DNA of 64,000 bases, from assembly GCF_000759675.1 (NCBI RefSeq), contig NZ_BAWM01000098.1, forward strand, positions 124,001 through 188,000, in the 5' to 3' direction. The position numbers were made by a program, and so were the translations under genes. Below are positions 15,664 to 25,131 of the stretch, in pieces (positions within the stretch are counted from its first letter, which is position 1; every line of letters begins with the position of its first letter). This stretch comes from Neobacillus niacini. GTDB taxonomy: Bacteria > Bacillota > Bacilli > Bacillales > Cytobacillaceae. Under the pieces are notes generated by a model, which had not been told where the DNA came from, searched no databases, and saw only the letters and a program-made list of their open reading frames with translations.

Positions 15664-18600
15664 CTATTCCTGCTGTAATACTGTTATAGATTGCGGACTT
15701 GTCGTAACTGTAAAACCTTGTTTGTTCTCTACTTCTGCATAGACTGTATAGGTACCGTTAGGAAGATCTGCCTCCGGTTTCCACTGTAAGTGAATTTCAT
15801 GCTCATTTTCCACCACAATCGTGTCAACTACCTTGCCGTTTTCATCTTTAATATTGATCGTCCAGTTCACTCGGTTACTAGCAAAAGCATTAATCCCTGC
15901 AGGTGTAGCTGCATTAACATTTTTATTTGGATAAACGCTGAACCAGCTTACAAGCATTCCTTCATTAATATAAGAAGGGTCTCCCCAAACGGTATAGCTA
16001 TGATTAAGAGCATAATCGGCACCCAAAACTATCACACTCTTAGGGTCTTCTTTTACTAGAACAGACGTTTGTCCCTGCTGTAACGGCTGGTACTTTCCGT
16101 TATACCAGACAATCGCACCGTTATAGCCGCTTCCACCTTCGTTGTCCACAGCTTTAAAGGAAATTTCATATTGACCATCCTTCGGCTGTACTTGGATATC
16201 GGAAACGACAGGAGCTACAGAATCTACATTAACTGGAATCTTTATTTCTTGCGGTTTTGCATCCTTGTAATCTAGTGTTGTTTTTATTACATAGTTGTAA
16301 TTGCCATCTTTGACAACTTGTCCGGCTTGATCTTTAACATTCCATAAATAACCGCCATTCATATAGTCACCGAAAGACATAACGTTTTTACGGAACTTCC
16401 ATGGCTTCCCAGTATATTCACTAAAGTCGCCTAGATATTGAACCATTTCTCCTTTTTCATTCTCTACGTACATTTCTGTTTTCGCTAAGTTGCGAAGAGT
16501 GGTGAAGGTTGGGAATACACCTGGATAGATCGAGTTTGGAGATATCACGATACGGTCAATATTGAACGTTCCCTTTCTAGGATCATAACCTAATGGGAAT
16601 GTGCCTTCTGAAAATGGTTCATCATTCCACATCACCGTATATCCTAGGAATGCATCTTTATCCCAGGCAACTGGGTCAAGATTTTGTGCTTGATCCCATT
16701 TTCCATAAAAGCCCATATATGGGACTGTTAATGGAACGGCCGCATCACTGTTTTTGCCAGTTGGCACAAGACGTACATATCCTTCAACAAATGTACCTTT
16801 CTTTAAGCTCTCTGGTAATGAGATTTGGATGTCTAAGTTCTTCTCTTGCCCCGGTTTAATCTTTAATGTCTTTCCTTCTGTATGAGATACTTTTTCCCCG
16901 TTTACCAAAACGGAAGCACCCTGTACCCGCTTGCTTGTTAACGTTAAATATTCTTTAGAATCCAATGTTCCATCATTGTCTAAGTCATATTCTTTTGTTT
17001 CTGTATTATCCGTCAATACATCAACGTAAACACTGTATTCCAAGTCTTTTACATCTAAGTTTTGAAGGGCTTCTACATTTAACTTGAAGTGTGCTTTATT
17101 GCTAGTAATCTCTTTTAAAGCAACTGCTCCAGCTTGTTCAAGCGGAGTTTTTTCACTTGTGACAAGTACTGGTGTCTTTATTGCATTTTCAATTTGCATT
17201 AAGCCCGATCCTTGTACACGTGGTGAGTATGGGATTTCATCATTAGTACGTGGATCTTGTATTAATTGAGATGTATTCATTAAAGCAATTTTTGCTTTTA
17301 AAGCAGTTTCCTTAGCATGAGATAAACCTTTTTCATATAAAGCTTGCAGCAATAAGGCTGAACCGCCAGCCACATGCGGAGTTGCCATTGATGTTCCGCT
17401 CATGATCTCATATTCATTACCCGGAACCGTTGAATAAATGTTGCCTCCTGGTGCAGAAATCTCCGGTTTAAAGTCTAATGTATGCGGCGCTCCGTAAGAA
17501 GAGAAATCTGAAATGGTATTCTTATCTGGATTAGCAATATATGTTCCTTTTGACCTTTTCATTTTCACACTTTGACCAGCTGTAAGCTTCGTGATTAACG
17601 CATCTCCAGCTTCTTTACTTGTTGTTGCGGCAGGAATAAAGAAAGAACTAAGATATACGTATGGATAGTCAGCCATTTCACTAGGCGGCACAATGATCAC
17701 TGCTTTTGCGCCTTTCTTTTTTGCTTCATTTTGTACATACGAGTACGTAGCATATGGCTGCTTCGGTTTTGCAACTACAATTTTACCAGTGACGTCTTTT
17801 CCAACGAAATCTGCTGTTTTTCCTTCTCCTACATAGACCATGTCATAGCTTTCACCTGGTGTTAACACTCTAGAAAGCTTGAAATTATATTGAGTTTGGT
17901 CTTGGTACGGAAGCTGCAAGCCGTTTTCCTCTGCTAATGTATTCATATGGATATTCGTATTTTCATAGGAAGCGACTGACAATGCAAAAGGGCTTACGCT
18001 CGGTTCTCCTACTGTCCCAATATCTGGATTTTCAGCATATGGTTTCACGGCAGACTGTAAGAGGTTGGTTTTTGTACTGTAAGCAGAGTTACCGCCAGCC
18101 ACTACTACAAGAGTCCCTTGTTCTGTTGCTTCACGAATTGACTTTTGAATCGGATCGTTTTCCTCACCAACAAATCCTGCATCGGAGCCTAAACTCATGT
18201 TAATGACATCTGCTCCCATTGTGACTGCATGCTCTATACCAGCAATAATGTCATCCTCATATGCACCGCCGCCATTATCGGAGAATACTTTTTCCGCTAA
18301 TAGCTGCACACCTGGAGCAACACCTTGTACACCGTCATTTGCTTCATCCCCATTTGCCCCTACTGTTCCCGCTACGTGCATACCATGCGAAGATCCGTTT
18401 TGCCCGCGAGGAATGACATCCGTATCTTTATCTGCCCAGTCATATCCTGTCGGAACCTTGTCGGTGTACCATACTTCATTTATCTCGGTTTCAGAAAATT
18501 CACCTTCAATCCCCTCTTGGGTCCACTTTTGTTTTTCTTTTCCTTTTTCTGTTAACTTCATATCCTGATGACTAAAGTCAATTCCGGAATCGACAATCGC

Positions 18601-19191
18601 AACAAGCAATCCTTCCCCTTCGTAACCATATTCCTCCCATACCTTTTGGGCTTGTACTAATTCTTTGCTTGCCCCCATAGATGGTTGAAACGTTCTCGCG
18701 ATATGTACATTTGTCACACCAGGTGTCGCTTGAATTTCCTTTAGATTACTAAACTCAGTTTCTATACTAAAACCGTTAAAGCCTTCATAGAAACGATTTT
18801 TTACTTTCGGTGCAGATTTAGTCTTAGAAATTTGTGCAATCACATGATCTTGCTTTTGTTTAAACTTTGCCTTTTTGTTTTGTTTAGAATCCCCTACTGT
18901 ATCAGGCTGCTCTACTTCAACAATTAGACGCACCTTATCATTTGGCTGATACGGTTTTGCCAGACCATTTTTCTTCAAATCCTTATACCCAAACTGGTCT
19001 GCTGCATTTTCCGTAGCTTGTTTTTGTTCCTCCAAGAATATTTTCTGCCCTTGTTTCACAATCTCATCTACACTAGGAGCTGGAACCGGATTATTACCAA
19101 TTCCTTCCGCAAATCCTGTTGTCGTTATCAACATCGCAGCCAATGTTGTGGTTGCCAATACCTTATATGGAAACCTTCTTCTCTTTTTCAT
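15664..19191 (-). CDS. Vpr-like secreted subtilisin-family serine protease
   Basis: An extracellular protease of 1175 residues. There is a signal peptide (KKRRR followed by a hydrophobic stretch to about residue 28), an I9 propeptide (about 85-170), and a peptidase S8 catalytic domain with Asp201 (AIVDSGIDF), His272 (SSHGMHVAG) and Ser601 (MSGTSMATPHVAGG). A PA domain is inserted between His and Ser (about 440-550), then an Fn3-like/C5a-peptidase-type domain and C-terminal beta domains. ATG at 19191 is preceded by GGGGAG and begins the signal peptide; a start at 19263 would spoil it. B. subtilis Vpr is about 800 residues, so this protein has extra C-terminal domains. The last residues show no LPXTG anchor. 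Confidence 0.92.
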   Translation of the reverse strand: MKKRRRFPYKVLATTTLAAMLITTTGFAEGIGNNPVPAPSVDEIVKQGQKIFLEEQKQATENAADQFGYKDLKKNGLAKPYQPNDKVRLIVEVEQPDTVGDSKQNKKAKFKQKQDHVIAQISKTKSAPKVKNRFYEGFNGFSIETEFSNLKEIQATPGVTNVHIARTFQPSMGASKELVQAQKVWEEYGYEGEGLLVAIVDSGIDFSHQDMKLTEKGKEKQKWTQEGIEGEFSETEINEVWYTDKVPTGYDWADKDTDVIPRGQNGSSHGMHVAGTVGANGDEANDGVQGVAPGVQLLAEKVFSDNGGGAYEDDIIAGIEHAVTMGADVINMSLGSDAGFVGEENDPIQKSIREATEQGTLVVVAGGNSAYSTKTNLLQSAVKPYAENPDIGTVGEPSVSPFALSVASYENTNIHMNTLAEENGLQLPYQDQTQYNFKLSRVLTPGESYDMVYVGEGKTADFVGKDVTGKIVVAKPKQPYATYSYVQNEAKKKGAKAVIIVPPSEMADYPYVYLSSFFIPAATTSKEAGDALITKLTAGQSVKMKRSKGTYIANPDKNTISDFSSYGAPHTLDFKPEISAPGGNIYSTVPGNEYEIMSGTSMATPHVAGGSALLLQALYEKGLSHAKETALKAKIALMNTSQLIQDPRTNDEIPYSPRVQGSGLMQIENAIKTPVLVTSEKTPLEQAGAVALKEITSNKAHFKLNVEALQNLDVKDLEYSVYVDVLTDNTETKEYDLDNDGTLDSKEYLTLTSKRVQGASVLVNGEKVSHTEGKTLKIKPGQEKNLDIQISLPESLKKGTFVEGYVRLVPTGKNSDAAVPLTVPYMGFYGKWDQAQNLDPVAWDKDAFLGYTVMWNDEPFSEGTFPLGYDPRKGTFNIDRIVISPNSIYPGVFPTFTTLRNLAKTEMYVENEKGEMVQYLGDFSEYTGKPWKFRKNVMSFGDYMNGGYLWNVKDQAGQVVKDGNYNYVIKTTLDYKDAKPQEIKIPVNVDSVAPVVSDIQVQPKDGQYEISFKAVDNEGGSGYNGAIVWYNGKYQPLQQGQTSVLVKEDPKSVIVLGADYALNHSYTVWGDPSYINEGMLVSWFSVYPNKNVNAATPAGINAFASNRVNWTINIKDENGKVVDTIVVENEHEIHLQWKPEADLPNGTYTVYAEVENKQGFTVTTSPQSITVLQQE

Positions 19192-19471
19192 TTTGCAACA
19201 CTCCCCTTCGCCTTTAAAAACTATCAATCTACTTAAATAAATAAAAGATTTTTTAAAAATCAAAATATTTATTCAATACATATTTTATTTGCTTTATTAT
19301 CAATTAGCTATGGGGGTTATGAATTGAGTACTTTTTCCTAGTAAACAAATCATTCGACGGATTTCTCACTTATTTCACACCATTAGTTAAGATAAAAGTC
19401 ACTTATAAATACCCCCATATACAACTCCATCACACCAACGTATAATGAAATGTATTAATAAAGAAATACAT

Positions 19472-19515
19472 AAAAAAACGAGAAACCACTGTATTCATGG
19501 GTTTCTCGTTTTTTT
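19472..19515. terminator. Terminator after brnQ
   Basis: Perfect stem, arms AAAAAAACGAGAAACC / GGTTTCTCGTTTTTTT with a 12-nt loop. Confidence 0.9.
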
Positions 19516-19523
19516 GACATATA

Positions 19524-20849
19524 CTATCGATTTGTTCTTGTTACATGTGAAGTACTTCTTAACCTTCCTAACAGATATCCAACAATTAATCCAACAAATG
19601 CAGGGATTAGCCACCCTATTCCTTCGATATAAAAAGGAAGAATTTCAAATGCCCCGCTCCATGTATTTTTGAAGAATACCTTGTTAATCGTATCTAAGAT
19701 ACTAAAAAGAGCAACAAAGCCGATAACAGAGCTATAAATATATGATTTTCTTTTAATCATATCATCCAACAGCCCTAAGAAGATAAGTACGATGGCAATT
19801 GGGTAAATCATGCCAAGAATCGGTACAGAAATCTGAAGGATTTGCGTTAAACCTAAATTTGCAATCGCAGTACTTAGAACAGCTAAGAGTATGACCCATA
19901 TTTTATAAGTGACTCTTGGAATTGCAGTGGAAAAGAATTGGCTGCATGATGTAATTAATCCAATTGACACACAAAAACACGCCAGCGTAAAGACGATACC
20001 TAATAAAAGTGTTCCGCTTTGCCCAAATAGGTAAGTCATGATGTTGGACAAAATAATTGCTCCATTTTCTGCTTGTCCTAAAGAAGAACTAGCAGCTCCT
20101 AGATATCCTAAAATAAGATAAATCACTGCTAATAACAATCCAGCACCCAAACCTGCGTACATCATATAGCGCGATTTCTTTTTGGAATCGAGTACACCTT
20201 GTGCTGTCAATGTGTTGGCGATCACAATACCAAATGCGAGGGCTGCCAAGGCATCCATGGTTAAATACCCTTCTAATATCCCTTGGAATAAAGGATTCTC
20301 TCGATAGTTCCCAATCGGTGATTCAAATGAACCTATAGGATCCATTAAGCTCTTTATAAATATAATCGCAATTAGAGTTAAGAGAATAGGCGTCAATAAC
20401 TTCCCAAAAAGATTAATCAGTTTTGAGGGGTACAAACTTAACAATGCAGCTAATCCAAAAAAGACAATACTATAGACGAATAAAGAGACAGGACTATCTA
20501 CCAAATTTTTGGGCATGAAAGGCGCCGCCCCCATTTCAAAAGCAAGGCTTCCAGCACGAGGTATCGCCAGTCCCGGACCGATTGCGATGTAAATAAAAAA
20601 TGGAAATAGTAAAGCAAAAATAGGGTGAACCCTTAGATTTAACTCGTTTAAACTTCCCGCCTTAGCAACAGCAATCACACCTAGAATTGGCAGCCCAACT
20701 GCGGAAACGATAAAACCAGCAAGAGCAGTCCAAAGGTGATCCCCCGCTGATTGCCCGAGGAAAGGCGGAAATATAAGATTACCTGCACCAAAAAACATAG
20801 AAAATAACATAAAACTAATAAAGACAATTTGTTTTGCAGAAAAATTCAT
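19524..20849 (-). CDS. brnQ: Branched-chain amino acid transporter, BrnQ/LIVCS family
   Basis: A sodium- or proton-coupled importer of leucine, isoleucine and valine. The 441-residue product has about 12 hydrophobic helices and the family start FSAKQIVFISFMLFSMFFGA followed by GNLIFPPFLGQ. The conserved GPGLAIPRAGSLAFE segment is also present. ATG with AAGGAGA nine bases upstream. It is monocistronic and has its own terminator. Regulation by CodY would be usual, but no good box was found next to it. Confidence 0.92.
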   Translation of the reverse strand: MNFSAKQIVFISFMLFSMFFGAGNLIFPPFLGQSAGDHLWTALAGFIVSAVGLPILGVIAVAKAGSLNELNLRVHPIFALLFPFFIYIAIGPGLAIPRAGSLAFEMGAAPFMPKNLVDSPVSLFVYSIVFFGLAALLSLYPSKLINLFGKLLTPILLTLIAIIFIKSLMDPIGSFESPIGNYRENPLFQGILEGYLTMDALAALAFGIVIANTLTAQGVLDSKKKSRYMMYAGLGAGLLLAVIYLILGYLGAASSSLGQAENGAIILSNIMTYLFGQSGTLLLGIVFTLACFCVSIGLITSCSQFFSTAIPRVTYKIWVILLAVLSTAIANLGLTQILQISVPILGMIYPIAIVLIFLGLLDDMIKRKSYIYSSVIGFVALFSILDTINKVFFKNTWSGAFEILPFYIEGIGWLIPAFVGLIVGYLLGRLRSTSHVTRTNR

Positions 20850-20907
20850 GATGTATCTCCTTATGATGTAAAAATATTAATTGATAATATCTTTTATTAG
20901 TCCTGAA

Positions 20908-20995
20908 TTACTTTGGAGTCTGTCCATATTTCTCTTTAAAAATTCGGTAAAAATAACTGATATTATCATAGCCGACCTGCTCAACAATTATAACA
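20908..20995 (-). pseudogene. AraC-family regulator C-terminal relic
   Basis: A short minus-strand frame reads VEQVGYDNISYFYRIFKEKY and then GQTPK before a stop: the second helix-turn-helix of an AraC/XylS regulator, where the consensus is IAxxVGYxDxxYFxRxFKKxxGxSP. The sequence upstream of it does not continue the domain. It is a relic of about 27 codons. Confidence 0.65.
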
Positions 20996-21058
20996 AAAAT
21001 CGCACCTTTGATCGCAAAAACAGTAATTTATTTTTGTTTACTTTTGTTTTGTTAACCA

Positions 21059-21274
21059 GTGTGGATCGCACCCACACCAAACGACTATTTTCAAGGCACT
21101 TTCACAGTCACAAATACTGGAGCAACTGTCATTGAATTTGGATTTAATGGTGTAAATACTACTACACCAGTTCCTGTAGGAACTATAGTATCTATATCTG
21201 TTGTGAATCCAACTTCTTTTGATATCGACCTAGAACTTGGCGATTCTATTCGTTATTGCATCAATTTGTATTAG
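21059..21274 (+). pseudogene. 5'-truncated S-Ena/DUF3992-type spore appendage gene
   Basis: The frame encodes WIAPTPNDYFQGTFTVTNTG, a beta-rich body (VPVGTIVSISVVNPTSFDID) and the end GDSIRYCINLY. The FTVTNTG and C-terminal CINLY patterns recall DUF3992 subunits of endospore appendages. The N-terminal Cys connector expected of that family is absent, an in-frame stop lies just before the GTG, and no ribosome site is present. It joins directly to the AraC relic, so the 5' end was probably lost in the same rearrangement. A perfect terminator follows. Confidence 0.5.
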
Positions 21275-21301
21275 CGAGTACTTGCTATACTCTTGATGAT
21301 T

Positions 21302-21346
21302 AAAAAGTCCATTATTAGGTTTGATTACCTAATAATGGGCTTTTTT
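21302..21346 (+). terminator. Intrinsic terminator
   Basis: Arms AAAAAGTCCATTATTAGGT / ACCTAATAATGGGCTTTTTT with a 6-nt loop. Confidence 0.9.
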
Positions 21347-21422
21347 GTTTATATACCCACGATACGTGTCCAATCCAATCGATTTAAGCTTACATATTAT
21401 GGCATCAACTTGAAAGAGGTGA

Positions 21423-21968
21423 ATGGTATTGGGTAAAAAAAAGTATTGCAGAATTTGTGGATACAGTAGGTGTAGGTGCCAGCATAATAGGTGCCAGCAA
21501 TGTTGGTTTACGAAGTGCAGATGCGATCAGGAAACATGTGACAGCTGTGGTGATAATAAGTGTAAATGTAAAAAGAAATGTGACAAACAAAAGTGCAAAG
21601 TGAAAGTAAAAAAGAAGAAAGAAAAGAAGAAACCATCAAAAACAGTTGTTTCCAGCAAAATATGCGGAAACATCTTATTTAGAGATGAAGTGACAATTCA
21701 GGAGATTTGGCAAAATCAAATTAGAACTAAGTCTATTGTGGATGTTTCTGTATTCAATAGTGCAAGGAGTTTGGGAGAGATATTTGTTATCGTGAATCGG
21801 AAAGGAAAAAATCCAGTTTCGTTTACTGTCCCTCCTGGAAATACGAATTCAGTGTCCGTTGATCAGGTAGAGTCGATTACTGTAAACCGGATGGGCGAAG
21901 GAATAATTGAAGGTAGATTTTGTTTGGATGCGCACTTTGTCATTATTGATGGCAAAGACAAGAAGTAA
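21423..21968 (+). CDS. Cys-rich S-Ena-type endospore appendage/exosporium protein
   Basis: 181 residues in two parts. Residues 1-70 are packed with Cys and Lys in short CRxC and CxxC pairs (YCRICGYSRCRC, QCWFTKCRCDQETC, CGDNKCKCKKKC), ending in a Lys run. Residues 80-175 are a beta-rich domain (KICGNILFRDEVTIQEIW ... FTVPPGNTNSVSVDQVESI ... GRFCLDAHFVI) resembling DUF3992 appendage subunits. The start may be ATG 21423 or, with better spacing from AGAGGTG, TTG 21429. It follows a truncated gene of the same type. Role in spore surface structures is inferred; the Cys-rich head could form cross-links or bind metal. Confidence 0.65.
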   Translation: MVLGKKKYCRICGYSRCRCQHNRCQQCWFTKCRCDQETCDSCGDNKCKCKKKCDKQKCKVKVKKKKEKKKPSKTVVSSKICGNILFRDEVTIQEIWQNQIRTKSIVDVSVFNSARSLGEIFVIVNRKGKNPVSFTVPPGNTNSVSVDQVESITVNRMGEGIIEGRFCLDAHFVIIDGKDKK

Positions 21969-22191
21969 GCTGATTCAGTTGGAAACGCCAGGTCAATTTT
22001 TGAAAGCTAGTTAAACAAATATAAAGCATTAGTCATTATGCTACTTCTAAATTAAAAAGAGCAAACCTGTAAAGCTAGGCTTATGGAAGGCTGGGTCTTC
22101 TATAATACTCTTGCTACTGAAAGCAATTTTTTGACTCTGATGACTTAACTGAAAACACGATTAATACCACAAATTTTTTGCATGTTAAATG
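21969..22191. other. Intergenic, nothing firm
   Basis: About 220 bp after the appendage gene. A stretch at 22055-22105 weakly recalls a c-di-GMP aptamer (GCAAACC) but does not fold as one. No gene. Confidence 0.4.
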
Positions 22192-22193
22192 AC

Positions 22194-22236
22194 AAAAAGG
22201 GTGTGTTTCCAGATTAGGAACCACCCTCTTTTGTCC
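22194..22236. terminator. Terminator between convergent genes
   Basis: Imperfect stem around AAAAAGGGTG...CACCCTCTTTT, serving the appendage gene and the EIIA gene. Confidence 0.6.
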
Positions 22237-22259
22237 TCGTATACAGCTTAACTGATAAA

Positions 22260-22727
22260 TTAGTTCTTAATTTTTACTCCATCTTCTTCAATCACTATTC
22301 TTTCATTTTCAGCCAAGTTGGTAAATATCACAGGCGTAATAATGGAAGGTACTTTTTCTTTAATTAATTCAAAGTCAGCTTCAAGCAGCTTTTGTCCCTT
22401 TTGGACACGTTGTCCATCACTTACAAACGATGTAAAGCCTTCCCCATTTAGAGTAACTGTTTCAAGACCAACATGAATTAATATTTCCCTGCCATCAGCA
22501 GACTTTACGCTAACCGCATGTTTTGTCGGAAATACACTGATTATTTCTCCATCAACAGGAGAAACAACCGTACCGTTCGTTGGATTTACTGCAAAACCAT
22601 CACCAATCATTTTTTGAGAAAATACAGGATCTGGAACCACATCTAGAGGAACAATTTCCCCATCTAATGGCTGCAAAATCGTAGAATCACTTTCAACCTT
22701 TTTACTTTTGAATAAGTTCTTAAACAT
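22260..22727 (-). CDS. PTS glucose-type EIIA domain protein (Crr-like)
   Basis: A 155-residue stand-alone EIIA-Glc domain. The phosphoacceptor His is in EILIHVGLETVTLNGEGF and the second His is in FPTKHAVSVKS. EIIA takes phosphate from HPr and gives it to an EIIB or binds target proteins. ATG at 22727 follows AAGGCGG; a TTG at 22748 has weak support. No EIIBC gene is adjacent, so it probably serves PTS permeases encoded elsewhere. Confidence 0.9.
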   Translation of the reverse strand: MFKNLFKSKKVESDSTILQPLDGEIVPLDVVPDPVFSQKMIGDGFAVNPTNGTVVSPVDGEIISVFPTKHAVSVKSADGREILIHVGLETVTLNGEGFTSFVSDGQRVQKGQKLLEADFELIKEKVPSIITPVIFTNLAENERIVIEEDGVKIKN

Positions 22728-22837
22728 ATAAAAGACCGCCTTTTTCAAATTGATTTATGGTATTCCTTACTAAATTATCTTATCCGAATATTATTTTCTC
22801 CTAATTGTCTTACTTTATCAAAACATACGCTTAGACA

Positions 22838-22861
22838 ATAAAAAACCGCACATGCGTGCGG
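22838..22861 (-). terminator. Terminator of the 116-aa gene
   Basis: Minus strand CCGCACGCATGTGCGG followed by TTTTTT. Confidence 0.9.
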
Positions 22862-22879
22862 AAAATAGGAAAAGATATA

Positions 22880-23230
22880 TTATACCATTATACTAAAGGT
22901 CGTGCTAAGGTTCTTTAATGTATATAATCTAGCCGTTAAAATAAATAAATCATTGTAATTTTTTTTTACGTATTCATCAATAATATTTATACCTTGTTGG
23001 AATTGATCAACTAAGTAATGTGTGTACTTACCATCCCAATCAAACTGATTAATTCTTAGAAGTTCATCTGCTAGAATTTGAAAGTTAAACTCTTCAATAA
23101 GAAGCTTTACTTGATACAATTTATCTGTATCAATTCTGAAGTTATTTTTGGTTTTTTGACTTTCAACAAATTTTATAAAACCATTTATATTTTGAGCCAA
23201 GATAATCGCTTTTTGCATCTCGAATTTCAT
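22880..23230 (-). CDS. Hypothetical protein (116 aa)
   Basis: Predicted all-helical soluble protein (MKFEMQKAIILAQNINGFIK ... LLIEEFNFQILADELLRINQ ... FILTARLYTLKNLSTTF). GAGGGG lies eight bases before ATG and a strong terminator follows, so it is a real transcription unit. No domain recognised. Confidence 0.7.
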   Translation of the reverse strand: MKFEMQKAIILAQNINGFIKFVESQKTKNNFRIDTDKLYQVKLLIEEFNFQILADELLRINQFDWDGKYTHYLVDQFQQGINIIDEYVKKNYNDLFILTARLYTLKNLSTTFSIMV

Positions 23231-23335
23231 TTAGCCATCCCCTCAATAGATATCTAAACATCAGTTTATGTTTTATGAGGATATTATGACACCAGCATTA
23301 ATTAGGAGGCTAAATAAAAATAAAATTACTTTAGC

Positions 23336-24025
23336 TTAATTAAATTTCTTGGCTATTTTGTTATGAGTAACTTCGATTTTTCCTGGCAAGACAAAAAGAT
23401 ATTCAATTAAACTTTCTAGTAAATCCATTAATAAAGAGGTTGTCTCATAATCCATTTCTGTTTCTAATTCAAGCATCCGATGTAAGGAACCATCTGTTAC
23501 AAGAATATGACTAAGAGATTGAATCGGCTTTGCTAGGTCAACATGACTTGGAAGAATTTCAAGTTGTTGTGATAATGGCTGGCCTTTACTTTTTTCTTTA
23601 AGAAAGTGTTTTAGGATACTCTCAATTACACGTTTAGACATAACAGCGGTCGCTGAATTTTCTCTGGATTCATATACATTAATTGCTGATCGGTAAGCTC
23701 TAATAAGATCTTTTGGTATATTAGGGAGACTTTCAATATGATTAATTAAATGTTTTGAAGCATGGACGTCATAAATATACGTATCTGCGTGTTCATTCTG
23801 CTCATCCTGAGCATCCTTGGTCATAATAATAAAAACAGTAGATTTTTTACAGGTAGGACAACTGGACTCCGTTAACAATCCATTCTTGCTGCTTTGGAAG
23901 TTAGCATTGATCATAAACTCAGTAGTTTTTCGACATTCTGGGCACTCACTTTGTATACTCTTTGGTATTTTTAGATTCCCATATCTAATATAAGAATTGA
24001 CGGAGCCAGGATTTATCCTTCTCAT
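23336..24025 (-). CDS. DUF4145 family protein with zinc-ribbon N-terminus
   Basis: 229 residues. The first 70 hold two CPxC knuckles (ECPECRKTTEF and SCPTCKKSTVF) able to bind one zinc. The C-terminal half has the helical DUF4145 pattern (MSKRVIESILKHFLKEKSKG, then LSQQLEILPS and LLMDLLESLIEYLFVLPGKI). DUF4145 occurs alone and fused to restriction or defence enzymes; its molecular role is unknown. ATG with GGGAGG eight bases upstream. Monocistronic. Confidence 0.75.
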   Translation of the reverse strand: MRRINPGSVNSYIRYGNLKIPKSIQSECPECRKTTEFMINANFQSSKNGLLTESSCPTCKKSTVFIIMTKDAQDEQNEHADTYIYDVHASKHLINHIESLPNIPKDLIRAYRSAINVYESRENSATAVMSKRVIESILKHFLKEKSKGQPLSQQLEILPSHVDLAKPIQSLSHILVTDGSLHRMLELETEMDYETTSLLMDLLESLIEYLFVLPGKIEVTHNKIAKKFN

Positions 24026-24192
24026 TCGATAGCCTCCCGATTATTCCACTTTTAAGTAAATACAGTTCCTAATTTGAAAATAAATTATTTCCTCTATACT
24101 TTGTTAGTTTTCCCCTAAAAAGAAAAATCATGTTCTAATAGGACAAACATAAGATGAAATATCTATCTTTTTGCTGAAAGGACTGCTCAGCC

Positions 24193-25113
24193 ATGATTTA
24201 TACTAGGTCGAAGTTAACGGCTTCGCTTTATGCATTGATGTCAATTAGTTTTTGGGGAGTTTCATTTGTATCTACGAAGGCTGTGCTAGGAAAGCTAGAC
24301 CCCTATTCGTTACTCGTTATTCGTTTTGGAATAGGTGCCATATTTTTACTGTTACTTTTACTAATGCAGCGCAATCGGCTAATTGTCTCCATTACATATT
24401 TCCCTCATTTAATGGTGCTGGGCATTCTGGGAGTATTTATACATCAGGTGCTCCAGGCAACAGCATTGTTAACGATTGATGCTTCTTCAGCTGGATGGCT
24501 CATTTCGTTTTCCCCCATCTTTACCGTGATCCTGTCGATACTTTTTTTGCATGAAAAGATGAGTATACCGAAGGCAGTGGGTATGGTGCTGGCAATTACT
24601 GGTGTCGTAATTGTTACCACGACAAGAAGCGGACAATCCTTTCAGTTCGCCATGAATATAGGCTTCCTTCTTATGATCTTGAGCACGTTAAATTGGGCTG
24701 TTTATTCGGTGCTATTAAAAAGTTTAAAAATTCCTTATCCCCCTCTTGTAGTGACGTTTTATATGTGTGTATTAGGCTTGATTCTTACTACACCTTTTAT
24801 TATCCGAAACAGCGGCTGGGAGTCCCTTTCGTTGCTGAACCATTCGGAGTGGGCACATTTGTTATTTCTTGGTGTCTTCGTTTCGGGTATCGCCTATTGG
24901 TATTGGGGAAAGGCACTTGAAGTGTTAGAGGCTTCGAAGGTTTCGATGTTCCTATATTTGGAGCCCATCGCAACGTTAGTTGCTGCGGTTTTACTTTTAC
25001 AAGAAAAAGTTTCACTCATAAGTGTTGCTGGAGGAATCATAATTATAATTGGAGTGATTATCGTAAATGGTCAGCTTGTGCCTATGTTGTTCAACTTCTT
25101 TAAGAAAAAATGA
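24193..25113 (+). CDS. EamA-family (DMT superfamily) permease
   Basis: 306 residues with ten hydrophobic helices in two repeats of five, each an EamA domain (SISFWGVSFVSTKAVLGKLD, and later LNWAVYSVLLKSLKIPYPPL). The ends of both repeats carry the usual EPI/E and LLxE patterns (LYLEPIATLVAAVLLLQEKV). It probably exports a small metabolite or amino acid. It lies 18 bp before the cysteine dioxygenase gene, so export of a sulfur compound is possible, though only by context. Confidence 0.88.
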   Translation: MIYTRSKLTASLYALMSISFWGVSFVSTKAVLGKLDPYSLLVIRFGIGAIFLLLLLLMQRNRLIVSITYFPHLMVLGILGVFIHQVLQATALLTIDASSAGWLISFSPIFTVILSILFLHEKMSIPKAVGMVLAITGVVIVTTTRSGQSFQFAMNIGFLLMILSTLNWAVYSVLLKSLKIPYPPLVVTFYMCVLGLILTTPFIIRNSGWESLSLLNHSEWAHLLFLGVFVSGIAYWYWGKALEVLEASKVSMFLYLEPIATLVAAVLLLQEKVSLISVAGGIIIIIGVIIVNGQLVPMLFNFFKKK

Positions 25114-25131
25114 CCATAGGAGGAAAGCATC

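Noticed and set aside
19308..19420. Distant inverted repeat TATGGGGGT / ACCCCCATA upstream of the Vpr-like gene
   Set aside because: Only 8-9 bp with a 90-base gap; chance pairing is likely.
22055..22110. Possible c-di-GMP (GEMM) riboswitch after the Cys-rich spore gene
   Set aside because: GCAAACC is present but the GAAA loop receptor, GGACGCAAAGCC block and helices are missing, and no gene follows in the right direction.
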